This document shows, one piece after another, positions 45,154-52,882 of a DNA stretch of 52,882 nt (the first letter of the stretch is position 1; every line of letters starts with the position of its first letter). The stretch covers positions 1-52,882 of the forward strand of contig JAURJT010000054.1 in the NCBI GenBank assembly GCA_030832095.1, written 5' to 3'. The notes under the pieces were generated by a model. It saw only the letters and a list, made by a program, of their open reading frames with translations. It did no database searches and was not told the DNA's origin. Source of the DNA: Gammaproteobacteria bacterium. GTDB taxonomy: Bacteria; Pseudomonadota; Gammaproteobacteria; Burkholderiales; Burkholderiaceae_B. Position numbers and translations under genes: made by a program.

Positions 45154-45164
45154 TTTTTTGACGA
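45136..45164. promoter_or_regulatory. Inverted repeat between divergent importer and Bug genes
   Basis: Perfect 8-base arms TCGTCAAA (45136-45143) and TTTGACGA (45157-45164) are separated by 13 bases. They overlap the importer promoter, as expected for an operator. No regulator gene lies next to it. Confidence 0.4.
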
Positions 45165-45307
45165 CAACAATTGGGTTGAGGACCAGAGCCCTAGCGCAAA
45201 CCCTTAGATCTTGCAGAACCGAGAGAACAAGAGAAAAAGTCTCCAAAATCGCACCCACCGTGCAGCAAACGGGATATATTTCAAGGACTCAATCATTGGG
45301 AAAAAAA

Positions 45308-46276
45308 ATGAGCAACACACTGCGTCTTTTAACTTTCGCCATCTTATCTTTGGCTGCAGGCTCGCCTAGCGCCTGGGCTTCCGATTACCCCACCAAAGCG
45401 ATTCGATGGATCGTACCCTACCCACCTGGTGGCACAACGGATGTGCTGGCTCGCATCATGGCGCAGCGGCTGACTGAAACCTTGGGTCAACCCGTGGTGG
45501 TTGAGAACAAGCCAGGCGCAGGCAATAACATCGGTACCGAGCTTGTCATTAACTCTCCGGCAGACGGCTACACAATGCTATTGGTAAATCCGGCCAACGG
45601 CATCAACGCCTCACTGTATAAGAATCTGTCTTATAACTTTATCCGCGATATCGCACCGGTTGCGGGCTTAGTGCGTACACCAAACGTGATGGTCGTCACA
45701 AATAATGTGCCCGCTAAAACCGTCGCTGAGTTTATTGAATATTGCAAAGCCAATCCGGGCAAGGTCAATATGGCCTCGTCGGGCAGCGGCACCTCTACCC
45801 ACCTCTCTGGCGAATTATTCAAATCCATGACGGGCTGCAATATGCTGCATGTGCCGTACAAAGGTGCAGGCCCTGCCCTGATCGATTTGACCGCCGGTCA
45901 AGTCCAAGTGTTTTTTGATAACCTGCCCTCTTCTGTGCCCCACATCAAAGGTGGTCGCATCCGTGCGCTCGGCGTAACCTCTGAAGGCATCGAGCCCTCT
46001 GCACCCGAGTTGCCGACAGTCGGTGCAACGGTCAAAGGATACGAAGCCACCGCCTGGTTTGGCATCGGCATGCCGAAGAACACGCCAAGCGCTGTCATCG
46101 CAAAAATGAACGCCGAGGTCAATAAGGCCCTCGCAGAACCCGCGCTGAAAAAACGTTTGGCTGAATTAGGTGGGGTCTCAATCGCGGGAACCCCGGCCGA
46201 TTTTGGCAAAGTCATCGCTGCTGAAACTGCGAAGTGGGCCAAGGTGGTCGAGGCGTCTGGTGCCAAGGTAGAGTAA
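45308..46276 (+). CDS. Bug/TctC-family periplasmic receptor
   Basis: A 322-residue receptor from ATG 45308. The frame is open back to 45158, but that extension lacks signal character, and the signal peptide begins at 45308 (LRLLTFAILSLAAGSPSAWA, cleaved before SDYPTKAIR). Motifs are VPYPPGGTTDVLARIMAQRL, VVVENKPGAGNNIGTELV and LHVPYKGAGPALIDLTAGQV. It is the first gene of a six-gene plus-strand cluster and ends nine bases before an MFS gene. It is close to the family consensus. Confidence 0.92.
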   Translation: MSNTLRLLTFAILSLAAGSPSAWASDYPTKAIRWIVPYPPGGTTDVLARIMAQRLTETLGQPVVVENKPGAGNNIGTELVINSPADGYTMLLVNPANGINASLYKNLSYNFIRDIAPVAGLVRTPNVMVVTNNVPAKTVAEFIEYCKANPGKVNMASSGSGTSTHLSGELFKSMTGCNMLHVPYKGAGPALIDLTAGQVQVFFDNLPSSVPHIKGGRIRALGVTSEGIEPSAPELPTVGATVKGYEATAWFGIGMPKNTPSAVIAKMNAEVNKALAEPALKKRLAELGGVSIAGTPADFGKVIAAETAKWAKVVEASGAKVE

Positions 46277-46285
46277 GCGGCAAGC

Positions 46286-47581
46286 GTGCCTAACTCGTTA
46301 CGTTCAGCAACAACGTCGCCCTTTCGTAATCTGCTAGCTGTGCTGGCCGTAGGGCTAGGTGCCTCGGTCGGCCCACTTGATTTCGCCGTCAACGTCGCGT
46401 TTCCGGCGATCTCGGCGGCGTTTCAAATTCAAACTCAAACCATTCGCTGGGTCGCACTTTTCTATGTGCTGACTTACGGCAGTCTGGTGTTGTGGTTTGG
46501 TGCGTTGGGCGATCGTATCGGCCACTTACGTGTCTTTCGACTGGGCTTGGTGTTGGGCGCAATGGCTTTCGCGTTGTGCGCCGTTTCACCGTTTTACAGT
46601 TGGCTGTTAGCCGCGCGCGTGCTGCAAGGGATCTCGGCAGCGCTAATTTTGTCGTGCGGCCCAGCCTTAGTCACCTTTCTCTACGCCGAACACGAGCGCA
46701 CGCGGGCCTTGTCGATGTACGGCAGCATGGCCGGCTTAGCAACGGTTGCAGCGCCCCTGATTGGCGGCTACAGCATTGCCTGGATGGGCTGGACCGGCGT
46801 CTATTGGATTCGTGTGCCGATTGTTTTAGTCGCGTTGGCGTGTTTGGCGCTTTACAACCCGCGCTTGCAACACGCGGGGCATGGCGTAGCCGGCGCTACT
46901 AAAAAAACTGAATCGCTGTCAACCATTCAATTGTTACTCAATACCTTGCGTAGCAATTCAAACTTTGGCTGGGTCAACGCGTCTTGCGTCATCGTTCAAT
47001 TATGTAGTTTTTCGATCCCACTCATTTTGCCTTACTACCTCATTCGGGTACTGCACTGGGACTCTGCCCAAAGCGGTGGCTTATTGGTGGCATGGGCACT
47101 CGGTGGCTTAGCTGGGGCGGCTGCCACACCGGCGCTCGTCCGGCGCTTCAGACTGAATCAAACCGGTTTAATCTCTGCCTGCTTATGCTGCTTGGGCTTG
47201 CTAGCCATGTGCTTCTGGTCATCGTCAGTGTCAGTGCTGTTCATGGTGTTGAGCATCGCGGTACAAGGAGCGGGTCTCGGGCTTTTTCAAGTTGTTTATT
47301 CTGACTGGATGATGGCTGACTTACCGCTTCGGTCACGAGGCGTCGCGGGCAGTCTCGCTGTCTTGACTCGTATGCTGGGGATTGTCACGGGCGCAGTTTG
47401 TTGGCTGTGGCTGGTAGATCGTGGGGAAGCCAGTGCGCTGGCTGCAGGGCAAGCTCCTGAGGCTGCTTTTTTAGCTGGATACCAACAATTACATTATGTT
47501 GTTGCAAGCGTAGCGGTCGGTTTCTTTACCCTCAGTTGCTTCAAACGCGGCTTGTGGTTTCGCGCTGCACCTGCGCCCTAG
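46286..47581 (+). CDS. MFS transporter (DHA2-like)
   Basis: A 431-residue transporter starting at GTG 46286, with about 12 membrane segments. The first is GLGASVGPLDFAVNVAFPAI and the conserved loop GALGDRIGHLRVFRLG follows. AARVLQGISAALILSCGPALV matches drug:H+ antiporter motif C regions. It begins nine bases after the receptor gene, an unusual pairing since Bug receptors normally act with TctAB. It may be an exporter of a product or a dedicated permease. Confidence 0.87.
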   Translation: MPNSLRSATTSPFRNLLAVLAVGLGASVGPLDFAVNVAFPAISAAFQIQTQTIRWVALFYVLTYGSLVLWFGALGDRIGHLRVFRLGLVLGAMAFALCAVSPFYSWLLAARVLQGISAALILSCGPALVTFLYAEHERTRALSMYGSMAGLATVAAPLIGGYSIAWMGWTGVYWIRVPIVLVALACLALYNPRLQHAGHGVAGATKKTESLSTIQLLLNTLRSNSNFGWVNASCVIVQLCSFSIPLILPYYLIRVLHWDSAQSGGLLVAWALGGLAGAAATPALVRRFRLNQTGLISACLCCLGLLAMCFWSSSVSVLFMVLSIAVQGAGLGLFQVVYSDWMMADLPLRSRGVAGSLAVLTRMLGIVTGAVCWLWLVDRGEASALAAGQAPEAAFLAGYQQLHYVVASVAVGFFTLSCFKRGLWFRAAPAP

Positions 47582-47659
47582 ACAGCGATCTTTTGAAATT
47601 CATGCTTAGCGTCAAAATTTAAAATTCATGTTTGAACGTAAAGCTAAAAAGTCACAGTC

Positions 47660-48151
47660 ATGAAACAACTTCTAATCATCTTTCATTCGATCACCGGAGG
47701 CTCTGAGCAAATCGCTCGGGCAGTGGCGCAAGGCGCACGAAAAGAACCAGAGATCGAAGTCATTTTGCGGCAGGCGCAACACGTGCAGCCCGAGCATCTG
47801 CTGTCAGCGAGTGGCTACATCTTTGTTGCGCCCGAAATGCTAGGATCGCTCAGTGGGATCATGAAAGACTTTTTTGATCGAACTTTTTACCAAGTGCTCG
47901 ACGAGCTCAACGGACGCCCCTACGCGGCCTTAATCTGCGCTGGCAGTGATGGGCAAGGTGCCCTACGACAACTCGAAAAGATTGCAACCGGTTGGCGTCT
48001 AAAAAAAGTCACCGAGTCAAAAGTGGTCTTGACCCGAGCACAAACCAAAGAAAAGATTCTTCAGACCAAGACCCTTGACCAACACTCGTTACAGACCAGT
48101 GAAGAACTTGGCATTTTTTTCTCAAGCGCCTTAGCGCTTGCAGTGTTTTAG
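47660..48151 (+). CDS. Flavodoxin-like NAD(P)H-dependent oxidoreductase
   Basis: A 163-residue protein with the flavodoxin fold. The phosphate-binding loop is HSITGGSEQIAR at 9-20 and the second loop APEMLGSLSGIMKDFFDRTFY near 72-92 is shared with NADPH-FMN reductases and WrbA-type proteins. No signal peptide. It lies in the aldolase cluster and might reduce a quinone or a flavin. A preceding 78-base gap has two AAATTCATG words. Confidence 0.82.
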   Translation: MKQLLIIFHSITGGSEQIARAVAQGARKEPEIEVILRQAQHVQPEHLLSASGYIFVAPEMLGSLSGIMKDFFDRTFYQVLDELNGRPYAALICAGSDGQGALRQLEKIATGWRLKKVTESKVVLTRAQTKEKILQTKTLDQHSLQTSEELGIFFSSALALAVF

Positions 48152-48215
48152 CAGCAAAGATAACGTCAGCGATACAAACACCATATCAAAATACTTTCTG
48201 AGATCAGGAGCAATC

Positions 48216-48992
48216 ATGAACCAACAAGAACCTTTGAAAAACAAGATCATGTCGGGCCAAACCGTGCCAGGAGCCATGATCTTTGAATTTTTTTCACCCG
48301 GTGTGTCAAGTATTTTGGTGAATGCCGGCGCAGAGTTTGTGCTCTACGACATGGAACACACTGGCCTAAGTTTTGAAACCTTAAAGTGGCTCTTTGCTTC
48401 GTGTCGCGGTTTACCAATTACGCCGATGGTACGGGTGCCACGCGGCGAATACACTTGGCTAGCTCGCGCCCTCGACTTAGGTGCCCATGGAGTCATGATT
48501 CCGATGGTTGAGTCACGCGAGCAGGCCTTGAGTATTGTCCAATCTTGCCGCTACCCCCCCATTGGTCGTCGAGGGGCTGCCTTTGGCTTTGCACAATGTG
48601 ACTACCGAGGCGGCGCTGTCACTGAAAAGGTACAGGCATACCATGCACGCACACTGATCATGGCGCAAATCGAAACTGAGCGTGGTCTTGCCAATATCGA
48701 AGAGATCGCCTCCGTTGACGGGATCGATGTCTTGTGGCTAGGGCATTTCGACCTGACAAACTTTATGGGGATCCCTGCTCAGTTCGAGAATCCTGTATTT
48801 TTAGAGGCCATGGCACGGGTCGCAAACGTCGCCCGACAATACGGCAAAATCGCAGCCTTCATGGCAACGGATCCGGCCTGGATTGCGCGGGCAAAAGCGA
48901 TGGGCTACACGATGCTGGCCGCAGGTACAGACTCAGGCCTGTTGCAACAGGCCATGGGGACCTTAATTGACGATATCAAAACTGGAGCCTGA
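48216..48992 (+). CDS. HpcH/HpaI-family class II aldolase
   Basis: A 258-residue metal-dependent aldolase from ATG 48216 (AGGAG upstream; an upstream frame from 48138 is not used). Residues H48 (YDMEHTG), R73 (VRVPRGEY), E153 (QIETE) and D179 (GHFDLTN) correspond to the catalytic base, Arg and metal ligands of HpaI. It would cleave a 2-keto-4-hydroxy acid to pyruvate plus an aldehyde. The 2-hydroxyacid dehydrogenase gene starts three bases after its stop, suggesting reduction of a keto product. Confidence 0.9.
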   Translation: MNQQEPLKNKIMSGQTVPGAMIFEFFSPGVSSILVNAGAEFVLYDMEHTGLSFETLKWLFASCRGLPITPMVRVPRGEYTWLARALDLGAHGVMIPMVESREQALSIVQSCRYPPIGRRGAAFGFAQCDYRGGAVTEKVQAYHARTLIMAQIETERGLANIEEIASVDGIDVLWLGHFDLTNFMGIPAQFENPVFLEAMARVANVARQYGKIAAFMATDPAWIARAKAMGYTMLAAGTDSGLLQQAMGTLIDDIKTGA

Positions 48993-48994
48993 AC

Positions 48995-49981
48995 ATGACT
49001 TTTCGCCTTGGGATCACACGAGATCTGCTGACCAGTGACGGTTCGCCAAGCTTTGGCTTAGGCCCGCTCGAACTCTTGAAGCAAGAACAACATATCGACT
49101 GGGAATTCATTGATGAAGCAGTCACCGAAATTACACCTGACATCATGGCACGCTATGACGGCTTGCACGTCAATAGTCCAGCGGTGACCGCTAGGTCGAT
49201 TGCTCGCTCAGACTGTCGCGTGCGCTTAGTGTCACGCCATGGCGTGGGCTATGACTCGGTCGATGTTGCCGCCTTGGCCGCGAAAGGCATCCTCACCACC
49301 AATACGCCGATTGCGGTTCGTCGACCCGTTGCTGTCGCGTCGCTCACAATGATTTTTGCACTGGCGGGGCGTTTATTCGCAAAAGACAATCTGATCCGTC
49401 AGGGCGAATGGAACACTCGAACCAATCACATGGGTCTAGGGCTCACGACACGAACCTTAGGCGTGTTAGGTGCAGGGGGCATTGGCCTAGAGTTGCTCGC
49501 ACTGGCGCGCCCCTTTGGCTGGCAGATGCTGGCGTGCGATCCCTTTGCTCGGGCTGACGCCGTATCTGCCTGCGGTGCGTCTTTGGTCGATCTTGACACA
49601 CTCTTAGCGCAAAGTGATTTTCTAGTCACAACTCTAGTCCTGAATGAACAAACACGGCACATCATCAATCGCGAACGCCTGTCAAAAATGAAATCGTCTG
49701 CGTTTTTAATCAATATGGCGCGCGGCCCAATCGTGGATGAACTTGCGTTGATCGACGCGTTAAACCAAGGAGTGATTGCTGGCGCCGGACTTGATGTCTT
49801 TGAGCAAGAGCCCATTCAAACTGACAACCCATTACTCAAAATGCGACAGGTACTACTGACTCCGCACTCACTTTGCTGGACCGATGAGTGCTTTGATCAT
49901 ATCGCGCGCGAAGGGCTAGACTGCCAAATCGCTTTTTCAAAAGGGCTGACACCTTCTTCAGTTGTCTCTGTTTCAAAATGA
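48995..49981 (+). CDS. D-isomer-specific 2-hydroxyacid dehydrogenase
   Basis: A 328-residue NAD-dependent dehydrogenase. The cofactor motif is LGAGGIG (158-164). The catalytic set is R243 (NMARGP), E272 (EQEPI) and H291 (TPHSLCW). GGAG in the end of the aldolase gene is its ribosome site, so translation is coupled. It probably interconverts a 2-oxo acid and D-2-hydroxy acid (glyoxylate/hydroxypyruvate or a phosphoglycerate-like acid). The stop overlaps a possible upstream start of the next receptor gene (ATGA). Confidence 0.92.
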   Translation: MTFRLGITRDLLTSDGSPSFGLGPLELLKQEQHIDWEFIDEAVTEITPDIMARYDGLHVNSPAVTARSIARSDCRVRLVSRHGVGYDSVDVAALAAKGILTTNTPIAVRRPVAVASLTMIFALAGRLFAKDNLIRQGEWNTRTNHMGLGLTTRTLGVLGAGGIGLELLALARPFGWQMLACDPFARADAVSACGASLVDLDTLLAQSDFLVTTLVLNEQTRHIINRERLSKMKSSAFLINMARGPIVDELALIDALNQGVIAGAGLDVFEQEPIQTDNPLLKMRQVLLTPHSLCWTDECFDHIAREGLDCQIAFSKGLTPSSVVSVSK

Positions 49982-50016
49982 GTCCTGTCATGAATCCCAC
50001 ACTTAAAGGTTTCAAC

Positions 50017-51024
50017 ATGTTCACATACCTTACCTACCGTCTGCCAGCAAAAAGTACAAAAATCGCACGCTTGATCACTTACACAGCACTCTCACTTTTT
50101 TCTAGTTTCGCTTACGCTCAAGCGTGGCCAAGTAAACCTATCACCGTGATTTCACCCTACCCTGCCGGAGGCGGTGTCGATACCGTCGCGCGCATCATTG
50201 CCGAGCGACTCGCACCAGCGTTAAACAGCACCATCACAGTTGAGAATCGGCCAGGTGCGGGCGCCACGATTGGCGCGGCACAATTAGCCCGCAGTGCACC
50301 CGATGGCTACACGTTGATGGTGGGCAGTATTGTTGACTATGCGATTGCGCCTCATGCACACCCTGCACTGAGCTTTGAGATGCAACGTGATTTGCTACCC
50401 ATTGTGCAACTTGGCTTTGGCCTCGTCGGACTTGTTGTTAACGTCGACGTCCCAGCAAAAGATTTAAAAGAGTTGATCGCCTTGGTCAAAGCAAAACCGG
50501 GTGCACTAAGCTATGCGTCGTCGGGTGTAGGCGGTCAGGTTCATTTGAATATGGAATTATTTAAACAAATGGCTGGCATAGATGTTGTGCATGTTCCGTA
50601 TCGTGGCACGACGCAATTTATGCCCGATTTACTGTCTGGTCGCGTAGCGATGTCACTCGATAGCCTTCCCGCTCATTTGAGCAATATTCGCGCCGGAAAG
50701 ACACGCGCCTTGGCAGTGGGCAGCGCTACGCGCACGAGCACGTTGCCAGACGTACCAACCTTTATCGAAGCGGGCTTGACGGGTTATGAGGCTGCAACCA
50801 ACTACACGCTATTTGCCCCAACGAACACGCCCACTGACATCGTTGCAAGGCTCAACCTCGAAGTCAACATCATTCTCAAACGACCCGATGTCATCGAAAA
50901 ATTTGGTGCAATCGGTATGACCGTCATTGGCGGCAGCACCGCGTCTGCTCAAGCGCGCATACCGGTTGAAATTGAAAAATGGAACAAGGTCATCAAGGGC
51001 GGTAACTTGGTCTTAGCTCAGTGA
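50017..51024 (+). CDS. Bug/TctC-family periplasmic receptor
   Basis: A 335-residue receptor from ATG 50017, chosen because AAAGG lies seven bases upstream and a normal signal peptide follows (ARLITYTALSLFSSFAYA, cleaved before QAWPSKP). Two earlier in-frame ATGs (49978, 49990) are possible; the first overlaps the dehydrogenase stop. Motifs are SPYPAGGGVDTVARIIAERL, ITVENRPGAGATIGAAQL and VHVPYRGTTQFMPDLLSGRV. It is the last gene of the aldolase cluster and its stop lies inside a short repeat of the TRAP permease 3' end. Confidence 0.92.
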   Translation: MFTYLTYRLPAKSTKIARLITYTALSLFSSFAYAQAWPSKPITVISPYPAGGGVDTVARIIAERLAPALNSTITVENRPGAGATIGAAQLARSAPDGYTLMVGSIVDYAIAPHAHPALSFEMQRDLLPIVQLGFGLVGLVVNVDVPAKDLKELIALVKAKPGALSYASSGVGGQVHLNMELFKQMAGIDVVHVPYRGTTQFMPDLLSGRVAMSLDSLPAHLSNIRAGKTRALAVGSATRTSTLPDVPTFIEAGLTGYEAATNYTLFAPTNTPTDIVARLNLEVNIILKRPDVIEKFGAIGMTVIGGSTASAQARIPVEIEKWNKVIKGGNLVLAQ

Positions 51025-51117
51025 TTGAGCACGCTGGGGAACCAAGTACGAGAACAGGGCAATCCAGGCCGGCCACCTGGTATTCAATCAATGATTGAGC
51101 ACTCGAGGTAACCAAGT
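51018..51117. repeat. 30-base direct repeat: partial copy of the TRAP large permease 3' end
   Basis: Bases 51018-51047 and 51088-51117 match at 25 of 30 positions. The right copy is the 3' end of the large permease gene on the minus strand (encoding TWLPRVLNH-stop). The left copy, read the same way, gives TWFPSVLNH-stop. It overlaps the end of the Bug receptor gene on the other strand. This looks like a remnant of another permease tail or a local duplication. Confidence 0.75.
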
Positions 51118-52362
51118 CGAGATGGCAGGGATGTAAGTCAAGATTGCGAGTGCACCAATCAACGCAAACACAAAGGGACCAATTTCTTTGACGATCAGGC
51201 CGAGATGGGTGCGCGAGACCGAGCTTGCCACAAACATTAACACCCCCACAGGTGGGGTGATCTGCCCAATCACTAAGTTCACTAGTAGCACAATGCCAAA
51301 GTGTAGAAGATCGATTTGAAGCGCCGTTAACAGCGGAATCAAAATCGGCACCACGATGATCATGATGGCGAGTGTTTCCATAAACATCCCAGCGATCAAC
51401 AGGGCCACATTCAAGATCAACAAAATCGCCCAAGGCGAAGTTGTAATCGAAGTGAGCAATGCTGCGACTTGCTGGGGCGCTTGTTCGACACCCAAGATCC
51501 AGCCGAAGGGGGCTGCACCTGCAGCGATCACCAAAATAGCGGCAGTCTCGCGACCCGTAGCCAGCAGAATCCCTGGCAAACTGCTCCAGGTAAGGGTGCG
51601 ATACACGAACAGGCCAATAATCAACGAGTAGGCACAAGCAACGGCAGCAATCTCGGTCGCCGTAAACACACCCATCCGAAAGCCGACCAAAATCAATACT
51701 GGCATCGCCAACGCCCAAAGGGCATGACGAAATGCTGCGTAAAGTCGGGTTCGGCTGAAGGCTGCGTCTTTTGGAAACCCACGCTTACGCGCTGTCCAGT
51801 CAATCACTAACATCATTGCACCAGCCATCACAACGCCTGGAAGCAAGCCTGCAATAAACAAGTCGCCCAGCGAGACGTTGGCCTGCCAGGCATAAATTAC
51901 CATCAAGATAGACGGTGGAATAATGGGTCCAAGCGTAGCGGCCGCCGCGCACACGGCAGCGGCAAAGCCACGGCCATAGCCGGCGTCTGTCAGTTGTGGA
52001 ACAAACACTCGCGAGGTGGCTGCACAATCTGCCACCGATGAACCTGAAATGCCGGATAAAAATACATTACCCACGATCGCGGTTTGCGCTAAGCCACCGC
52101 GAATATGCCCAACAAAGGCACGCGTAAAGTTAAATAACCTCTCGCTGATGCCGGACTCGTTCATTAGCGCACCAGCTAACGTGAACAGGGGCACCGCTAA
52201 CAGAGGAAACGACTGCACGCTAGTGGCCACCCGTTGCGCGACGACCGACACGGGGATGCCATCTAGGCCGATCACCAACATGGCTGAACCCAACATGGCA
52301 AAACCGATTGGCACGCCAACGATCAACAGCGCGACAAATACACAGAGCAGAAGGGTCAGCAT
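51088..52362 (-). CDS. TRAP transporter large permease (DctM family)
   Basis: A 424-residue membrane protein with about 12 hydrophobic segments. DctM motifs are AAATLGPIIPPSILMVIYAW and the late GQITPPVGVLMFVASSVSRT. It starts 21 bases after the small permease gene on the minus strand. The receptor gene of this transporter would lie beyond the right edge. It is shorter and clearly different from the first DctM here (447 aa), so the two systems are not recent duplicates. Confidence 0.92.
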   Translation of the reverse strand: MLTLLLCVFVALLIVGVPIGFAMLGSAMLVIGLDGIPVSVVAQRVATSVQSFPLLAVPLFTLAGALMNESGISERLFNFTRAFVGHIRGGLAQTAIVGNVFLSGISGSSVADCAATSRVFVPQLTDAGYGRGFAAAVCAAAATLGPIIPPSILMVIYAWQANVSLGDLFIAGLLPGVVMAGAMMLVIDWTARKRGFPKDAAFSRTRLYAAFRHALWALAMPVLILVGFRMGVFTATEIAAVACAYSLIIGLFVYRTLTWSSLPGILLATGRETAAILVIAAGAAPFGWILGVEQAPQQVAALLTSITTSPWAILLILNVALLIAGMFMETLAIMIIVVPILIPLLTALQIDLLHFGIVLLVNLVIGQITPPVGVLMFVASSVSRTHLGLIVKEIGPFVFALIGALAILTYIPAISTWLPRVLNH

Positions 52363-52383
52363 GAAATGAATACCACTTATTGA

Positions 52384-52882
52384 TTAAGTCTGAGCCATAT
52401 CAATGACCGTTTCTGTCGCATTTTGAAATACGACCTCGGGGCCTTCGTCGATCAAAATAATCGCACCGTGCAAAAGTGTGAGTGCGAAACCGATTGGCAT
52501 CGAGATAAAGATCCAACCCATCGAATACCCGAGCATGGGCGTATTGCTGCCCCACACATTTAGCGTATACGACACACCTGCGTAAACCGCTGCCACCAAA
52601 ATTACAGCGCCCGCAGCGCAGGCCAGCAGGCCGACCCATCTGCGCGCTTGAGGCTTCAGGCGCAAAATCAACACATCGATGCGAATGTGCATGCGAGACC
52701 GCAAGGCAGATGGGATGCCGAACATCACAGACCAGACAAACAGCGTGACCACGAACTCTTCAGACCAAGTCAAAGGGTTATTGAAGACGTAGCGCAGAAT
52801 CACACCAAGCCCTAGCAGGACGGCGATAATTGCCACCGTCCACATCACCAAGACGTCTTCAAGCCAAGCTAAACCATTACCC
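52384..52882 (-). CDS. TRAP transporter small permease (DctQ family; 5' end outside window)
   Basis: The frame is open to the last base of the window (GNGLAWLEDVLVMWTV before the first internal start), so the N-terminus is missing. About 165 residues are visible, with four membrane segments and the DctQ motif LRYVFNNPLTWSEEFVVTLFVW. SRMHIRIDVLILRL follows, as usual. It is coupled to the large permease gene, 21 bases downstream. A start inside the window at 52851 would cut the first helix and is unlikely. Confidence 0.9.
   Translation of the reverse strand, partial: GNGLAWLEDVLVMWTVAIIAVLLGLGVILRYVFNNPLTWSEEFVVTLFVWSVMFGIPSALRSRMHIRIDVLILRLKPQARRWVGLLACAAGAVILVAAVYAGVSYTLNVWGSNTPMLGYSMGWIFISMPIGFALTLLHGAIILIDEGPEVVFQNATETVIDMAQT

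Noticed and set aside
45158..45307. N-terminal extension of the Bug receptor
   Set aside because: Would bury the signal peptide 50 residues inside; it also overlaps the divergent promoter region.
47595..47640. Repeated AAATTCATG words before the flavodoxin-like gene
   Set aside because: Two short AT-rich copies with poor flanks; likely chance.
50993..51718. Long minus-strand open frame overlapping the TRAP large permease gene
   Set aside because: It is another frame of the permease gene, with Cys- and Arg-rich composition and no domain.
1..52882. Search for tRNA, rRNA, CRISPR arrays, insertion sequences or prophage genes
   Set aside because: No tRNA-like T-loop words in a cloverleaf setting, no regularly spaced repeats, and no transposase or integrase motif were seen.

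Overview
The window looks like chromosomal DNA from a betaproteobacterium of the order Burkholderiales, most probably an Alcaligenaceae-type heterotroph of intermediate GC content. This is inferred from gene content: seven tripartite-tricarboxylate-type periplasmic receptors (Bug/TctC family) in 53 kb, two TRAP transporters, a peptide-type ABC importer and many oxidoreductases of organic-acid catabolism. I see no rRNA, tRNA, CRISPR array, integrase, transposase or phage gene. Nearly all of the window is coding, and both edges cut a gene.

Layout. (1) 1-971: 5' part of a Bug receptor gene on the minus strand. (2) 1218-6003: three overlapping genes for a 2-oxoacid oxidoreductase: an FAD/iron-sulfur NAD(P)-type flavoprotein, a fused gamma-alpha subunit (KorA-like) and a ThDP/4Fe-4S beta subunit (KorB-like). 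(3) 6022-8205: a divergent sulfur module with a persulfide-dioxygenase-like metallo-hydrolase, a BigR/SqrR-type ArsR repressor carrying the Cys pair, and two split YeeE/YedE sulfur-transport halves. A promoter and an AT-rich palindrome lie between the two arms. (4) 8366-12994: an MFS transporter, a small monooxygenase, an FkbM methyltransferase, a Bug receptor and an SDR. (5) 13133-17624: a plus-strand operon of a ThDP enzyme, an aspartoacylase-like deacylase and a two-gene ABC-2 exporter. (6) 17596-24674, minus: TRAP transporter (receptor, small and large permease), SDR, GMC oxidoreductase and carbamoylase-type amidohydrolase, with a terminator-like hairpin between receptor and permease genes. 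(7) 25050-29993, minus: a D-tartrate-dehydratase-like enolase-superfamily enzyme, zinc alcohol dehydrogenase, aldehyde dehydrogenase and HSL-type esterase. (8) 30277-33890: an AAA/DUF4143 ATPase, a Bug receptor and three small uncharacterised genes. (9) 33887-38612: a Baeyer-Villiger-type monooxygenase, two Bug receptors and a cupin. (10) 38655-45092, minus: a complete dipeptide-type ABC importer followed by a second aspartoacylase-like deacylase. (11) 45308-51024, plus: Bug receptor, MFS transporter, flavodoxin-like protein, HpaI-type aldolase, 2-hydroxyacid dehydrogenase, Bug receptor. (12) 51088-52882, minus: TRAP large permease and part of a small permease.

Taken together this is an uptake-and-oxidation landscape. 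Each receptor or transporter sits beside one to four enzymes that could process an imported carboxylate, N-acyl compound, ester or ketone. None of the seven Bug receptors has TctA/TctB membrane partners within the window. The best candidates for something not well described are the ThDP enzyme/deacylase/ABC-2 exporter operon, the repeated pairing of aspartoacylase-like deacylases with transporters, and the self-contained oxoacid oxidoreductase. All functional assignments come from motifs read by eye; no database search was possible.
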